Of a stretch of DNA of 64,000 nt, positions 31,311 to 43,711 are shown one piece after another; the stretch's first letter is position 1; every line of letters starts with the position of its first letter. This DNA is from Anthopleura xanthogrammica (taxonomy: Eukaryota; Cnidaria; Anthozoa; Actiniaria; Actiniidae). Location: the NCBI GenBank assembly GCA_964019055.1, contig OZ025214.1:8928858-8992857 (forward strand). Direction: 5' to 3'. Below the pieces are notes generated by a model that saw only the letters and a program-made list of their open reading frames with translations, was not told the DNA's origin and did not search any database. The translations under genes were made by a program, and so were the position numbers.

Positions 31311-33617
31311 ATGAGCAAAAAGTGGGGGTTTCAGCCAACAGGTGACGGCGTAAGCGAAAAACCTGGTTTTGAGAGCCAAAATGGCCATTTTTCAGTTTTT
31401 TGGGCTAAAAAGTTTTTTTTTCCAGCAAAACAGTGTTTTGGACACCCAAAATGTGCTTTTCCCGGCCAAAACTTGCGTTTAGCAGTGAAAACGTCGTGTT
31501 TCGAGCAAAAGAAAATTCTCAGCAAATTTCCAATTTTGTCAGCAAAAAACAGCTTTTTTGACCAAGAAGCACCTTTACTCAGTCAAAACCGAATTTTTTT
31601 TCGCCAAAAAGTCGTGTTTTTATCTCAAGAGGTATTTTCATGAGCAAAAAGTGGGGGTTTCAGCAAACAGGTGACGCCGTAAAGGAAAAACCTGGTTTTG
31701 AGAGCAAAAATGGCCATTTTTCAGTTTTTTGGGCTAAAAAGCTTTTTTTTTCAGCAAAACAGTGTTTTGGAGACCCAAAATGTGCTTTTCCCGGCCAAAA
31801 CTTGCGTTTAGCAGTGAAAACGTCGTGTTTCGAGCAAAAGAAAATTCTCAGCAAATTTCCAATTTTCTCAGCAAAAAACAGCTTTTTTGACCAAAAAGCA
31901 CCTTTACTCAGTCAAAACCGAATTTTTTTTCGCCAAAAAGTCGTGTTTTTATCTCTAGAGGTATTTTCATGAGCAAAAAGTGGGGGTTTCCGCAAACAGG
32001 TCACGCCGTAAGTGAAAAACCTGGTTTTGAGAGCCAAAATGGCCATTTTTCAGTTTTTTGGGCTAAAAAGCTTTTTTTCTTCAGCAAAACAGTGTTTTGG
32101 ACACCCAAAATGTGCTTTTCCCGGCCAAAACTTGCGTTTAGCAGTGAAAACGTCGTGTTTCGAGCAAAAGAAAATTCTCAGCAAATTTCCAATTTTGTCA
32201 GGAAAAAACAGCTTTTTTGACCAAGAAGCACCTTTACTCAGTCAAAACCGAATTTTATTTGCCAAAAAGTCGTGTTTTTATCTAAAGAGGTATTTTCATG
32301 AGCAAAAAGTGGGGGTTTCAGCAAACAGGTGACGCCGTAAGCGAAAAACCTGGTTTTGAGAGCCAAAATGGCCATTTTTCAGTTTTTTTTTGGCTAAAAA
32401 GCTTTTTTTCTTCAGCAAAACAGTGTTTTGGACACCCAAAATGTGCTTTTCCCGGCCAAAACTTGCGTTTAGCAGTGAAAACGACGTGTTTTGAGGAAAA
32501 AAAAATTCTCAGCAAATTTCCAATTTTCTCAGAAAAAAACAGCTTTTTTGACCAAAAAGCACCTTTACTCAGTCAAAAACGAATTTTTTTTCGCCAAAAA
32601 GTCGTGTTTTTATCTCAAGAGGTATTTTCATGAGCAAAAAGTGGGGGTTTCAGCAAACAGGTCACGCCGTAAGCGAAAAACCTGGTTTTGAGAGCCAAAA
32701 TGGCCATTTTTCAGTTTTTTGGGCTAAAAAGCTTTTTTTTTCAGCAAAACAGTGTTTTGGACACCCAAAATGTGCTTTTCCCGGCCAAGACTTGCGTTTA
32801 GCCGTGAAAACGTCGTGTTTTGAGCAAAAAAAAATTCTCAGCAAATTTCCAATTTTCTCAGAAAAAAACAGCTTTTTTGACCAAAAAGCACCTTTACTCA
32901 GTCAAAAACGAATTTTTTTTCGCCAAAAAGTCATGTTTTTATCTCAAGAGGTATTTTCATGAGCAAAAAGTGGGGGTTTCAGCAAACAGGTCACGCCGTA
33001 AGCGAAAAACCTGGTTTTGAGAGCCAAAATGGCCATTTTTCAGTTTTTTGGGCTAAAAAGCTTTTTTTTTTCAGCAAAACAGTGTTTTGGACACACAAAA
33101 TGTGCTTTTCCCGGCCAAAACTTGCGTTTAGCAGTGAAAACGTCGTGTTTCGAGCAAAAGAAAATTCTCAGCAAATTTCCAATTTTGTCAGCAAAAAACA
33201 GCTTTTTTGACCAAAAAGCACCTTTACTCAGTCAAAACCGAATTTTTTTTCGCCAGAAAGTCGTGTTTTTATCTCAAGAGGTATTTTCATGAGCAAAAAG
33301 TGGGGGTTTCAGCAAACAGGTCACGCCGTAAGCGAAAAACCTTGTTTTGAGAGCCAAAATGGCCATTTTTCAGTTTTTTGGGCTAAAAAGCTTTTTTTTT
33401 CAGCAAAACAGTGTTTTGGAGACCCAAAATGTGCTTTTCCCGGCCAAAACTTGCGTTTAGCAGTGAAAACGTCGTGTTTTGAGCAAAAAAAAATTCTCAG
33501 CAAATTTCCAATTTTGTCAGCAAAAAACAGCTTTTTTGACCAAAAAGCACCTTTACTCAGTCAAAACCGAATTTTTTTTCGCCAAAAAGTCGTGTTTTTA
33601 TCTCAAGAGGTATTTTC

Positions 33618-36250
33618 ATGAGCAAAAAGTGGGGGTTTCAGCAAACAGGTCACGCCGTAAGCGAAAAACCTGGTTTTGAGAGCCAAAATGGCCATTTTTC
33701 AGTTTTTTGGGCTAAAAAGCTTTTTTTCTTCAGCAAAACAGTGTTTTGGACACCCAAAATGTGCTTTTCCCGGCCAAAACTTGCGTTTAGCAGTGAAAAC
33801 GTCGTGTTTCGAGCAAAAGAAAATTCTCAGCAAATTTCCAATTTTGTCAGGAAAAAACAGCTTTTTTGACCAAAAAGCACCTTTACTCAGTCAAAACCGA
33901 ATTGTTTTTCGCCAAAAAGTCGTGTTTTTATCTCAAGAGGTATTTTCATGAGCAAAAAGTGGGGGTTTCAGCAAACAGGTCACGCCGTAAGCGAAAAACC
34001 TTGTTTTGAGAGCCAAAATGGCCATTTTTCAGTTTTTTGGGCTAAAAAGCTTTTTTTTTCAGCAAAACAGTGTTTTGGACACCCAAAATGTGCTTTTCCC
34101 GGCCAAAACTTGCGTTTAGCAGTGAAAACGTCGTGTTTTGAGCAAAAGAAAATTCTCAGCAAATTTCCAATTTTGTCAGCAAAAAACAGCTTTTTTGACC
34201 AAAAAGCACCTTTACTCAGTCAAAACGGAATTTTTTTTCAATAAAAAGTCGTGTTTTTATCTCAAGAGGTATTTTCATGAGCAAAAAGTGGGGGTTTCAG
34301 CAAACAGGTTACGCCGTAAGCGAAAAACCTTGTTTTGAGAGCCAAAATGGCCATTTTTCAGTTTTTTGGGCTAAAAAGCTTTTTTTTCCAGCAAAACAGT
34401 GTTTTGGACACCCAAAATGTGCTTTTCCCGGCCAAAACTTGCGTTTAGCAGTGAAAACGTCGTGTTTTGAGCAAAAGAAAATTCTCAGCAAATTTCCAAT
34501 TTTGTCAGCAAAAAACAGCTTTCTTGACTAAAAAGCACCTTTACTCAGTCAAAAGCGAATTTTTTTTCGCCAAAAAGTCGTGTTTTTATCTCAAGAGGTA
34601 TTTTCATGAGCAAAAAGTGGGGGTTTCAGCAAACAGGTCACGCCGTAAGCGAAAAACCTTGTTTTGAGAGCCAAAATAGCCATTTTTCAGTTTTTTGGGC
34701 TAAAAAGCTTTTTTTTTCAGCAAAACAGTGTTTTGGACACCCAAAATGTGCTTTTCCCGGCCAAAACTTGCGTTTACCAGTGAAAACGTCGTGTTTTGAG
34801 CAAAAAAAAATTCTCAGCAAATTTCCAATTTTGTCAGCAAAAAACAGCTTTTTTGACCAAAAAGCACCTTTACTCAGTCAAAACCGAATTTTTTTTCGCC
34901 AAAAAGTCGTGTTTTTATCTCAAGAGGTATTTTCATGAGCAAAAAGTGGGGGTTTCAGCAAACAGGTCACGCCGTAAGCGAAAAACCTGGTTTTGAGAGC
35001 CAAAATGGCCATTTTTCAGTTTTTTGGGCTAAAAAGCTTTTTTTCTTCAGCAAAACAGTGTTTTGGACACCCAAAATGTGATTTTCCCGGCCAAAACTTG
35101 CGTTTAGCAGTGAAAACGTCGTGTTTCGAGCAAAAGAAAATTCTCAGCAAATTTCCAATTTTGTCAGGAAAAAACAGCTTTTTTGACCAAAAAGCACCTT
35201 TACTCAGTCAAAACCGAATTGTTTTTCGCCAAAAAGTCGTGTTTTTATCTCAAGAGGTATTTTCATGAGCAAAAAGTGGGGGTTTCAGCAAACAGGTCAC
35301 GCCGTAAGCGAAAAACCTTGTTTTGAGAGCGAAAATGGCCATTTTTCAGTTTTTTGGGCTAAAAAGCTTTTTTTTTCAGCAAAACAGTGTTTTGGACACC
35401 CAAAATGTGCTTTTCCCGGCCAAAACTTGCGTTTAGCAGTGAAAACGTCGTGTTTTGAGCAAAAGAAAATTCTCAGCAAATTTCCAATTTTGTCAGCAAA
35501 AAACAGCTTTTTTGACCAAAAAGCACCTTTACTCAGTCAAAACGGAATTTTTTTTCAATAAAAAGTCGTGTTTTTATCTCAAGAGGTATTTTCATGAGCA
35601 AAAAGTGGGGGTTTCAGCAAACAGGTTACGCCGTAAGCGAAAAACCTTGTTTTGAGAGCCAAAATGGCCATTTTTCAGTTTTTTGGGCTAAAAAGCTTTT
35701 TTTTCAGCAAAACAGTGTTTTGGAGACCCAAAATGTGCTTTTCCCGGCCAAAACTTGCGTTTAGCAGTGAAAACGTCGTGTTTTGAGCAAAAGAAAATTC
35801 TCAGCAAATTTCCAATTTTGTCAGCAAAAAACAGCTTTTTTGACCAAAAAGCACCTTTACTCAGTCAAAACCGAATTTTTTTTCGCCAAAAAGTCGTGTT
35901 TTTATCTCAAAAGTTATTTTCATGAGCAAAAAGTGGGGGTTTCAGCAAACAGGTCACGCCGTAAGCGAAAAACCTGGTTTTGAGAGCCAAAATGGCCATT
36001 TTTCAGTTTTTTGGGCTAAAAAGCTTTTTTTCTTCAGCAAAACAGTGTTTTGGACACCCAAAATGTGCTTTTCCCGGCCAAAACTTGCGTTTAGCAGTGA
36101 AAACGTCGTGTTTTGAGCAAAACAAAAATTCTCAGCAAATTTCCAATTTTGTCAGCAAAAAAGAGCTTCTTTGACCAAAAAGCACCTTTACTCAGTCAAA
36201 ACCGAATTGTTTTTCGCCAAAAAGTCGTGTTTTTATCTCAAGAGGTATTT
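33618..36250. repeat. Four-monomer higher-order repeat (1317 bp, two copies)
   Basis: Shared private variants recur at an offset of 1317 bp: gaattgtttttcgcc at about 33900 and 35217, tttttttcaataaaaag at about 34232 and 35549, and caggttacgcc at about 34306 and 35622. Confidence 0.85.
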
Positions 36251-39200
36251 TCATGAGCAAAAAGTGGGGGTTTCAGTAAACAGGTCACGCCGTAAGCGAA
36301 AAACCTGGTTTTGAGAGCCAAAATGGCCATTTTTCAGTTTTTTGGGCTAGAAAGCTTTTTTTTTCAGCAAAACAGTGTTTTGGACACCTAAAATGTGCTT
36401 TTCCCTGCCAAAACTTGCGTTTAGCAGTGAAAACGTCGTGTTTTGAGCAAAAAAAAATTCTCAGCAAATTTCCAATTTTGTCAGCAAAAAAGAGCTTCTT
36501 TGACCAAAAAGCACCTTTAATCAGTCAAAACCGAATTTTTTTTCGCCAAAAAGTCGTGTTTTTATCTCAAGAGGTATTTTCATGAGCAAAAAGTGGGGGT
36601 TTCAGCAAACAGGTGACGCCGTAAGCGAAAAACCTGGTTTTGAGAGCCAAAATGGCCATTTTTCAGTTTTTTGGGCTAAAAAGCTTTTTTTTCCAGCAAA
36701 ACAGTGTTTTGGACACCCAAAATGTGCTTTTCCCAGCCAAAACTTGCGTTTAGCAGTGAAAACGTCGTGTTTTGAGGAAAAGAAAATTCTCAGCAAATTT
36801 CCAATTTTCTCAGCAAAGAACAGCTTTTTTGACCAAAAAGCACCTTTACTCAGTCAAAACCGAATTTTTTTCGCCAAAAAGTCGTGTTTTTATCTCAAGA
36901 GGTATTTTCATGAGCAAAAAGTGGGGGTTTCAGCAAACAGGTCACGCCGTAAGCGAAAAACCTGGTTTTGAGAGCCAAAATGGCCATTTTTCAGTTTTTT
37001 TGGGCTAAAAAGCTTTTTTTCTTCAGCAAAACAGTGTTTTGGACACCCAAAATGTGCTTTTCCCGGCCAAAACTTGCGTTTAGCAGTGAAAACGTCGTGT
37101 TTTGAGCAAAACAAAAATTCTCAGCAAATTTCCAATTTTGTCAGCAAAAAAGAGCTTCTTTGACCAAAAAGCACCTTTACTCAGTCAAAACCGAATTTTT
37201 TTTCGCCAAAAAGTCGTGTTTTTATCTCAAGAGGTATTTTCATGAGCAAAAAGTGGGGGTTTCAGCAAACAGGTCACGCCGTAAGCGAAAAACCTGGTTT
37301 TGAGAGCCAAAATGGCCATTTTTCAGTTTTTTGGGCTAGAAAGCTTTTTTTTCCAGCAAAACAGTGTTTTGGACACCTAAAATGTGCTTTTCCCGGCCAA
37401 AACTTGCGTTTAGCAGTGAAAACGTCGTGTTTTGAGCAAAAAAAAATTCTCAGCAAATTTCCAATTTTGTCAGCAAAAAAGAGCTTCTTTGACCAAAAAG
37501 CACCTTTAATCAGTCAAAACCGAATTTTTTTTCGCCAAAAAGTCGTGTTTTTATCTCAAGAGGTATTTTCATGAGCAAAAAGTGGGGGTTTCAGCAAACA
37601 GGTGACGGCGTAAGCGAAAAACCTGGTTTTGAGAGCCAAAATGGCCATTTTTCAGTTTTTTGGGCTAAAAAGCTTTTTTTTCCAGCAAAACAGTGTTTTG
37701 GACACCCAAAATGTGCTTTTCCCGGCCAAAACTTGCGTTTAGCAGTGAAAACGTCGTGTTTTGAGGAAAAGAAATTTCTCAGCAAATTTCCAATTTTCTC
37801 AGCAAAGAACAGCTTTTTTGACCAAAAAGCACCTTTACTCAGTCAAAACCGAATTTTTTTTCGCCAAAAAGTCGTGTTTTTATCTCAAGAGGTATTTTCA
37901 TGAGCAAAAAGTGGGGGTTTCAGCAAACAGGTGACGGCGTAAGCGAAAAACCTGGTTTTGAGAGCCAAAATGGCCATTTTTCAGTTTTTTGGGCTAAAAA
38001 GCTTTTTTTTTTAGCAAAACAGTGTTTTGGATACCCAAAATGTGCTTTTCCCGGCCAAAACTTGCGTTTAGCAGTGAAAACGTCGTGTTTTGAGCAAAAG
38101 AAAATTCTCAGCAAATTTCCAATTTTGTCAGCAAAAAACAGCTTTTTTGACCAAAAAGCACCTTTACTCAGTCAAAACCGAATTTTTTTTCGCCAAAAAG
38201 TCGTGTTTTTATCTCAAGAGGTATTTTCATGAGCAAAAAGTGGGGGTTTCAGCAAACAGGTCACGCCGTAAGCGAAAAACCTGGTTTTGAGAGCCAAAAT
38301 GGCCATTTTTCAGTTTTTTGGGCTAAAAATTTCCAATTTTGTCAGCAAAAAACAGCTTTTTTGACCAAAAAGCACCTTTACTCAGTCAAAACCGAATTTT
38401 TTTTCGCCAAAAAGTCGTGTTTTTATCTCAAGAGGTATTTTCATGAGCAAAAAGTGGGGGTTTCAGCAAACAGGTCACGCCGTAAGCGAAAAACCTGGTT
38501 TTGAGAGCCAAAATGGCCATTTTTCAGTTTTTTGGACTAAAAAGCTTTTTTTCTTCAGCAAAACAGTGTTTTGGACACCCAAAATGTGCTTTTCCCGGCC
38601 AAAACTTGCGTTTAGCAGTGAAAACGTCGTGTTTCGAGCAAAAGAAAATTCTCAGCAAATTTCCAATTTTGTCAGCAAAAAACAGCTTTTTTGACCAAAA
38701 AGCACCTTTACTCAGTCAAAACCGAATTTTTTTTCGCCAAAAAGTCGTGTTTTTATCTCAAGAGGTATTTTCATGAGCAAAAAGTGGGGGTTTCCGGAAA
38801 CAGGTCACGCCGTAAGCGAAAAACCTGGTTTTGAGAGCCAAAATGGCCATTTTTCAGTTTTTGGGCTAAAAAGCTTTTTTTCTTCAGCAAAACAGTGTTT
38901 TGGACACCCAAAATGTGCTTTTCCCGGCCAAAACTTGCGTTTAGCAGTGAAAACGTCGTGTTTCGAGCAAAAGAAAATTCTCAGCAAATTTCCAATTTTG
39001 TCAGGAAAAAACAGCTTTTTTGACCAAGAAGCACCTTTACTCAGTCAAAACCGAATTTTTTTTCGCCAAAAAGTCGTGTTTTTATCTCAAGAGGTATTTT
39101 CATGAGCAAAAAGTGGGGGTTTCCGGAAACAGGTCACGCCGTAAGCGAAAAACCTGGTTTTGAGAGCCAAAATGGCCATTTTTCAGTTTTTGGGCTAAAA

Positions 39201-39432
39201 AGCTTTTTTTCTTCAGCAAAACAGTGTTTTGGACACCCAAAATGTGCTTTTCCCGGCCAAAACTTACGTTTAGAAGTGAAAACGTCGTGTTTCGAGCAAA
39301 AGAAAATTCTCAGCAAATTTCCAATTTTATCAGGAAAAAACAGCTTTTTTGACCAAGAAGCACCTTTACTCAGTCAAAACCGAATTTTTTTTCGCCAAAA
39401 AGTCGTGTTTTTATCTCAAGAGGTTTTTTTCA

Positions 39433-42400
39433 TGAGCAAAAAGTGGGGGTTTCAGCAAACAGGTGACGGCGTAAGCGAAAAACCTGGTTTTGAGAGCCAA
39501 AATGGCCATTTTTCAGTTTTTTGGGCTAAAAAGTTTTTTTTTTTTAGCAAAACAGTGTTTTGGACACCCAAAATGTGCTTTTCCCGGCCAAAACTTGCGT
39601 TTAACAGTGAGAACGTCGTGTTTCGAGAAAAAGGAAATTCTCAGCAAATTTCCAATTTTGTCAGCAAAAAACAGCTTTTTTGACCAAAAAGCACCTTTAC
39701 TCAGTCAAAACCGAATTTTTTTTCGCCAAAAAGTCGTCTTTTTATCTCAAGAGGTATTTTCATGAGCAAAAAGTGGGGGTTTCAGCAAACAGGTCACGCC
39801 GTAAGCGAAAAACCTGGTTTTGAGAGCCAAAATGGCCATTTTTCAGTTTTTTGGGCTAAAAAGCTTTTTTTTTCAGCAAAACAGTGTTTTGGACACCCAA
39901 AATGTGCTTTTCCCGGCCAAAACTTGCGTTTAGCAGTGAAAACGTCGTGTTTCGAGCAAAAGAAAATTCTCAGCAAATTTCCAATTTTGTCAGCAAAACA
40001 CAGCTTCTTTGACGAAAAAGCACCTTTACTCAGTCAAAACCGAATTTTTTTTCGCCAAAAAGTCGTGTTTTTATCTCAAGAGGTATTTTCATGAGCAAAA
40101 AGTGGGGGTTTCAGCAAACAGGTCACGCCGTAAGCGAAAAACCTGGTTTTGAGAGCCAAAATGGCTATTTTTCAGTGTTTTTGGCTAAAAAGCTTTTTTT
40201 TCCAGCAAAACAGTGTTTTGGACACCCAAAATGTGCTTTTCCCGGCCAAAACTTGCGTTTAGCAGTGAAAACGTCGTGTTTCGAGCAAAAGAAAATTCTC
40301 AGCAAATTTCCAATTTTGTCAGCAAAAAACAGCTTTTTTGACCGAAAAGCACCTTTACTCAGTAAAAAACGAATTTTTTTTCGCCAAAAAGTCGTGTTTT
40401 TATCTCAAGAGGTATTTTCATGAGCAAAAAGTGGGGGTTTCAGCAAACAGGTGACAGCGTAAGCGAAAAACCTGGTTTTGAGAGCCAAAATGGCCATTTT
40501 TCAGTTTTTTGGGCTAAAAAGCTTTTTTTTTTAGCAAAACAGTGTTTTGGATACCCAAAATGTGCTTTTCCCGGCCAAAACTTGCGTTTAGAAGTGAAAA
40601 CGTCGTGTTTTGAGCAAAAGAAAATTCTCAGCAAATTTCCAATTTTCTCAGCAAAAAACAGCTTTTTTGACCAAAAAGCACCTTTACTCAGTCAAAACCG
40701 AATTTTTTTTCGCCAAAAAGTCGTGTTTTTATCTCAAGAGGTATTTTCATGAGCGAAAAATGGGGGTTTCAGCAAACAGGTCACGCCGTAAGCGAAAAAC
40801 CTGGTTTTGAGAGCCAAAATGGCCATTTTTCAGTTTTTTGGGCTAAAAAGCTTTTTTTCTTCAGCAAAACAGTGTTTTGGACACCCAAAATGTGCTTTTC
40901 CCGGCCAAAACTTGCGTTTAGCAGTGAAAACGTCGTGTTTCGAGCAAAAGAAAATTCTCAGCAAATTTCCAATTTGGTCAGGAAAAAACAACTTTTTTGA
41001 CCAAGAAGCACCTTTACTCAGTCAAAACCGAATTTTTTTTCGCCAAAAAGTCGTGTTTTTATCTCAAGAGGTATTTTCATGAGCAAAAAGTGGGGGTTTC
41101 AGCAAACAGGTGACGGCGTAAGCGAAAAACCTGGTTTTGAGAGCCAAAATGGCCATTTTTCAGTTTTTTGGGCTAAAAAGCTTTTTTTTTTAGCAAAACA
41201 GTGTTTTGGACACCCAAAATGTGCTTTTCCCGGCCAAAACTTGCGTTTAACAGTGAGAACGTCGTGTTTCGAGAAAAAGGAAATTCTCAGCAAATTTCCA
41301 ATTTTGTCAGCAAAAAACAGCTTTTTTGACCAAAAAGCACCTTTACTCAGTCAAAACCGAATTTTTTTTCGCCAAAAAGTCGTCTTTTTATCTCAAGAGG
41401 TATTTTCATGAGCAAAAAGTGGGGGTTTCAGCAAACAGGTCACGCCGTAAGCGAAAAACCTGGTTTTGAGAGCCAAAATGGCAATTTTTCAGTTTTTTGG
41501 GCTAAAAAGCTTTTTTTTTCAGCAAAACAGTGTTTTGGACACCCAAAATGTGCTTTTCCCGGCCAAAACTTGCGTTTAGCAGTGAAAACGTCGTGTTTCG
41601 AGCAAAAGAAAATTCTCAGCAAATTTCCAATTTTGTCAGCAAAACACAGCTTCTTTGACGAAAAAGCACCTTTACTCAGTCAAAACCGAATTTTTGTTCG
41701 CCAAAAAGTCGTGTTTTTATCTCAAGAGGTATTTTCATGAGCAAAAAGTGGGGGTTTCAGCAAACAGGTCACGCCGTAAGCGAAAAACCTGGTTTTGAGA
41801 GCCAAAATGGCTATTTTTCAGTGTTTTTGGCTAAAAAGCTTTTTTTTCCAGCAAAACAGTGTTTTGGACACCCAAAATGTGCTTTTCCCGGCCAAAACTT
41901 GCGTTTAGCAGTGAAAACGTCGTGTTTCGAGCAAAAGAAAATTCTCAGCAAATTTCCAATTTTGTCAGCAAAAAACAGCTTTTTTGACCGAAAAGCACCT
42001 TTACTCAGTCAAAAACGAATTTTTTTTCGCCAAAAAGTCGTGTTTTTATCTCAAGAGGTATTTTCATGAGCAAAAAGTGGGGGTTTCAGCAAACAGGTGA
42101 CAGCGTAAGCGAAAAACCTGGTTTTGAGAGCCAAAATGGCCATTTTTCAGTTTTTTGGGCTAAAAAGCTTTTTTTTTTAGCAAAACAGTGTTTTGGATAC
42201 CCAAAATGTGCTTTTCCCGGCCAAAACTTGCGTTTAGAAGTGAAAACGTCGTGTTTTGAGCAAAAGAAAATTCTCAGCAAATTTCCAATTTTCTCAGCAA
42301 AAAACAGCTTTTTTGACCAAAAAGCACCTTTACTCAGTCAAAACCGAATTTTTTTTCGCCAAAAAGTCGTGTTTTTATCTCAAGAGGTATTTTCATGAGC

Positions 42401-43711
42401 GAAAAATGGGGGTTTCAGCAAACAGGTCACGCCGTAAGCGAAAAACCTGATTTTGAGACCAAAAATGGCCATTTTTCAGTTTTTTGGGCTAAAAAGCTTT
42501 TTTTTTCAGCAAAACAGTGTTTTGGACACCCAAAATGTGCTTTTCCCGGCCAAAACTTGCGTTTAGCAGTGAAAACGTCGTGTTTGGAGCAAAAGAAAAT
42601 TCTCAGCAAATTTCCAATTTTGTCAGGAAAAAACAGCTTTTTTGACCAAAAAGCACCTTTACTCAGTCAAAACCGAATTTTTTTTCGCCAAAAAGTCGTG
42701 TTTTTATCTCAAGAGGTATTTTCATGAGCAAAAAATGGGGGTTTCAGCAAACAGGTCACGCCGTAAGCGAAAAACCTGGTTTTGAGAGCCAAAATGGCCA
42801 TTTTTCAGTTTTTTGGGCTAAAAAGCTTTTTTTTCCAGCAAAACAGTGTTTTGGACACCCAAAATGTGCTTTTCCCGGCCAAAACTTGCGTTTAGCAGTG
42901 AAAACGTCGTGTTTCGAGCAAAAGAAAATTCTCAGCAAATTTCCAATTTTGTCAGCAAAAAACAGCTTTTTTGACCGAAAAGCACCTTTACTCAGTCAAA
43001 AACGAATTTTTTTTCGCCAAAAAGTCGTGTTTTTATCTCAAGAGGTATTTTCATGAGCAAAAAGTGGGGGTTTCAGCAAACAGGTGACAGCGTAAGCGAA
43101 AAACCTGGTTTTGAGAGCCAAAATGGCCATTTTTCAGTTTTTTGGGCTAAAAAGCTTTTTTTTTTAGCAAAACAGTGTTTTGGATACCCAAAATGTGCTT
43201 TTCCCGGCCAAAACTTGCGTTTAGAAGTGAAAACGTCGTGTTTTGAGCAAAAGAAAATTCTTAGCAAATTTCCAATTTTCTCAGCAAAAAACAGCTTTTT
43301 TGACCAAAAAGCACCTTTACTCAGTCAAAACCGAATTTTTTTTCGCCAAAAAGTCGTGTTTTTATCTCAAGAGGTATTTTCATGAGCGAAAAATGGGGGT
43401 TTCAGCAAACAGGTCACGCCGTAAGCGAAAAACCTGATTTTGAGACCAAAAATGGCCATTTTTCAGTTTTTTGGGCTAAAAAGCTTTTTTTTTCAGCAAA
43501 ACAGTGTTTTGGACACCCAAAATGTGCTTTTCCCGGCCAAAACTTGCGTTTAGCAGTGAAAACGTCGTGTTTTGAGCAAAAGAAAATTCTCAGCAAATTT
43601 CCAATTTTGTCAGGAAAAAACAGCTTTTTTGACCAAAAAGCACCTTTAGTCAGTCAAAACCGAATTTTTTTTTGCCAAAAAGTCGTCTTTTTATCTCAAG
43701 AGGTATTTTCA
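39433..43711. repeat. Five- and three-monomer higher-order repeats
   Basis: Variants such as aacagtgagaacg, cttctttgacgaaa, ggctatttttcagtg and gtgacagcg recur in the same order at an offset of 1646 bp (39433-41079 and 41079-42724). gtgacagcg and ctgattttgagacc recur again 987 bp later (42066 to 43053; 42395 to 43382). Confidence 0.85.
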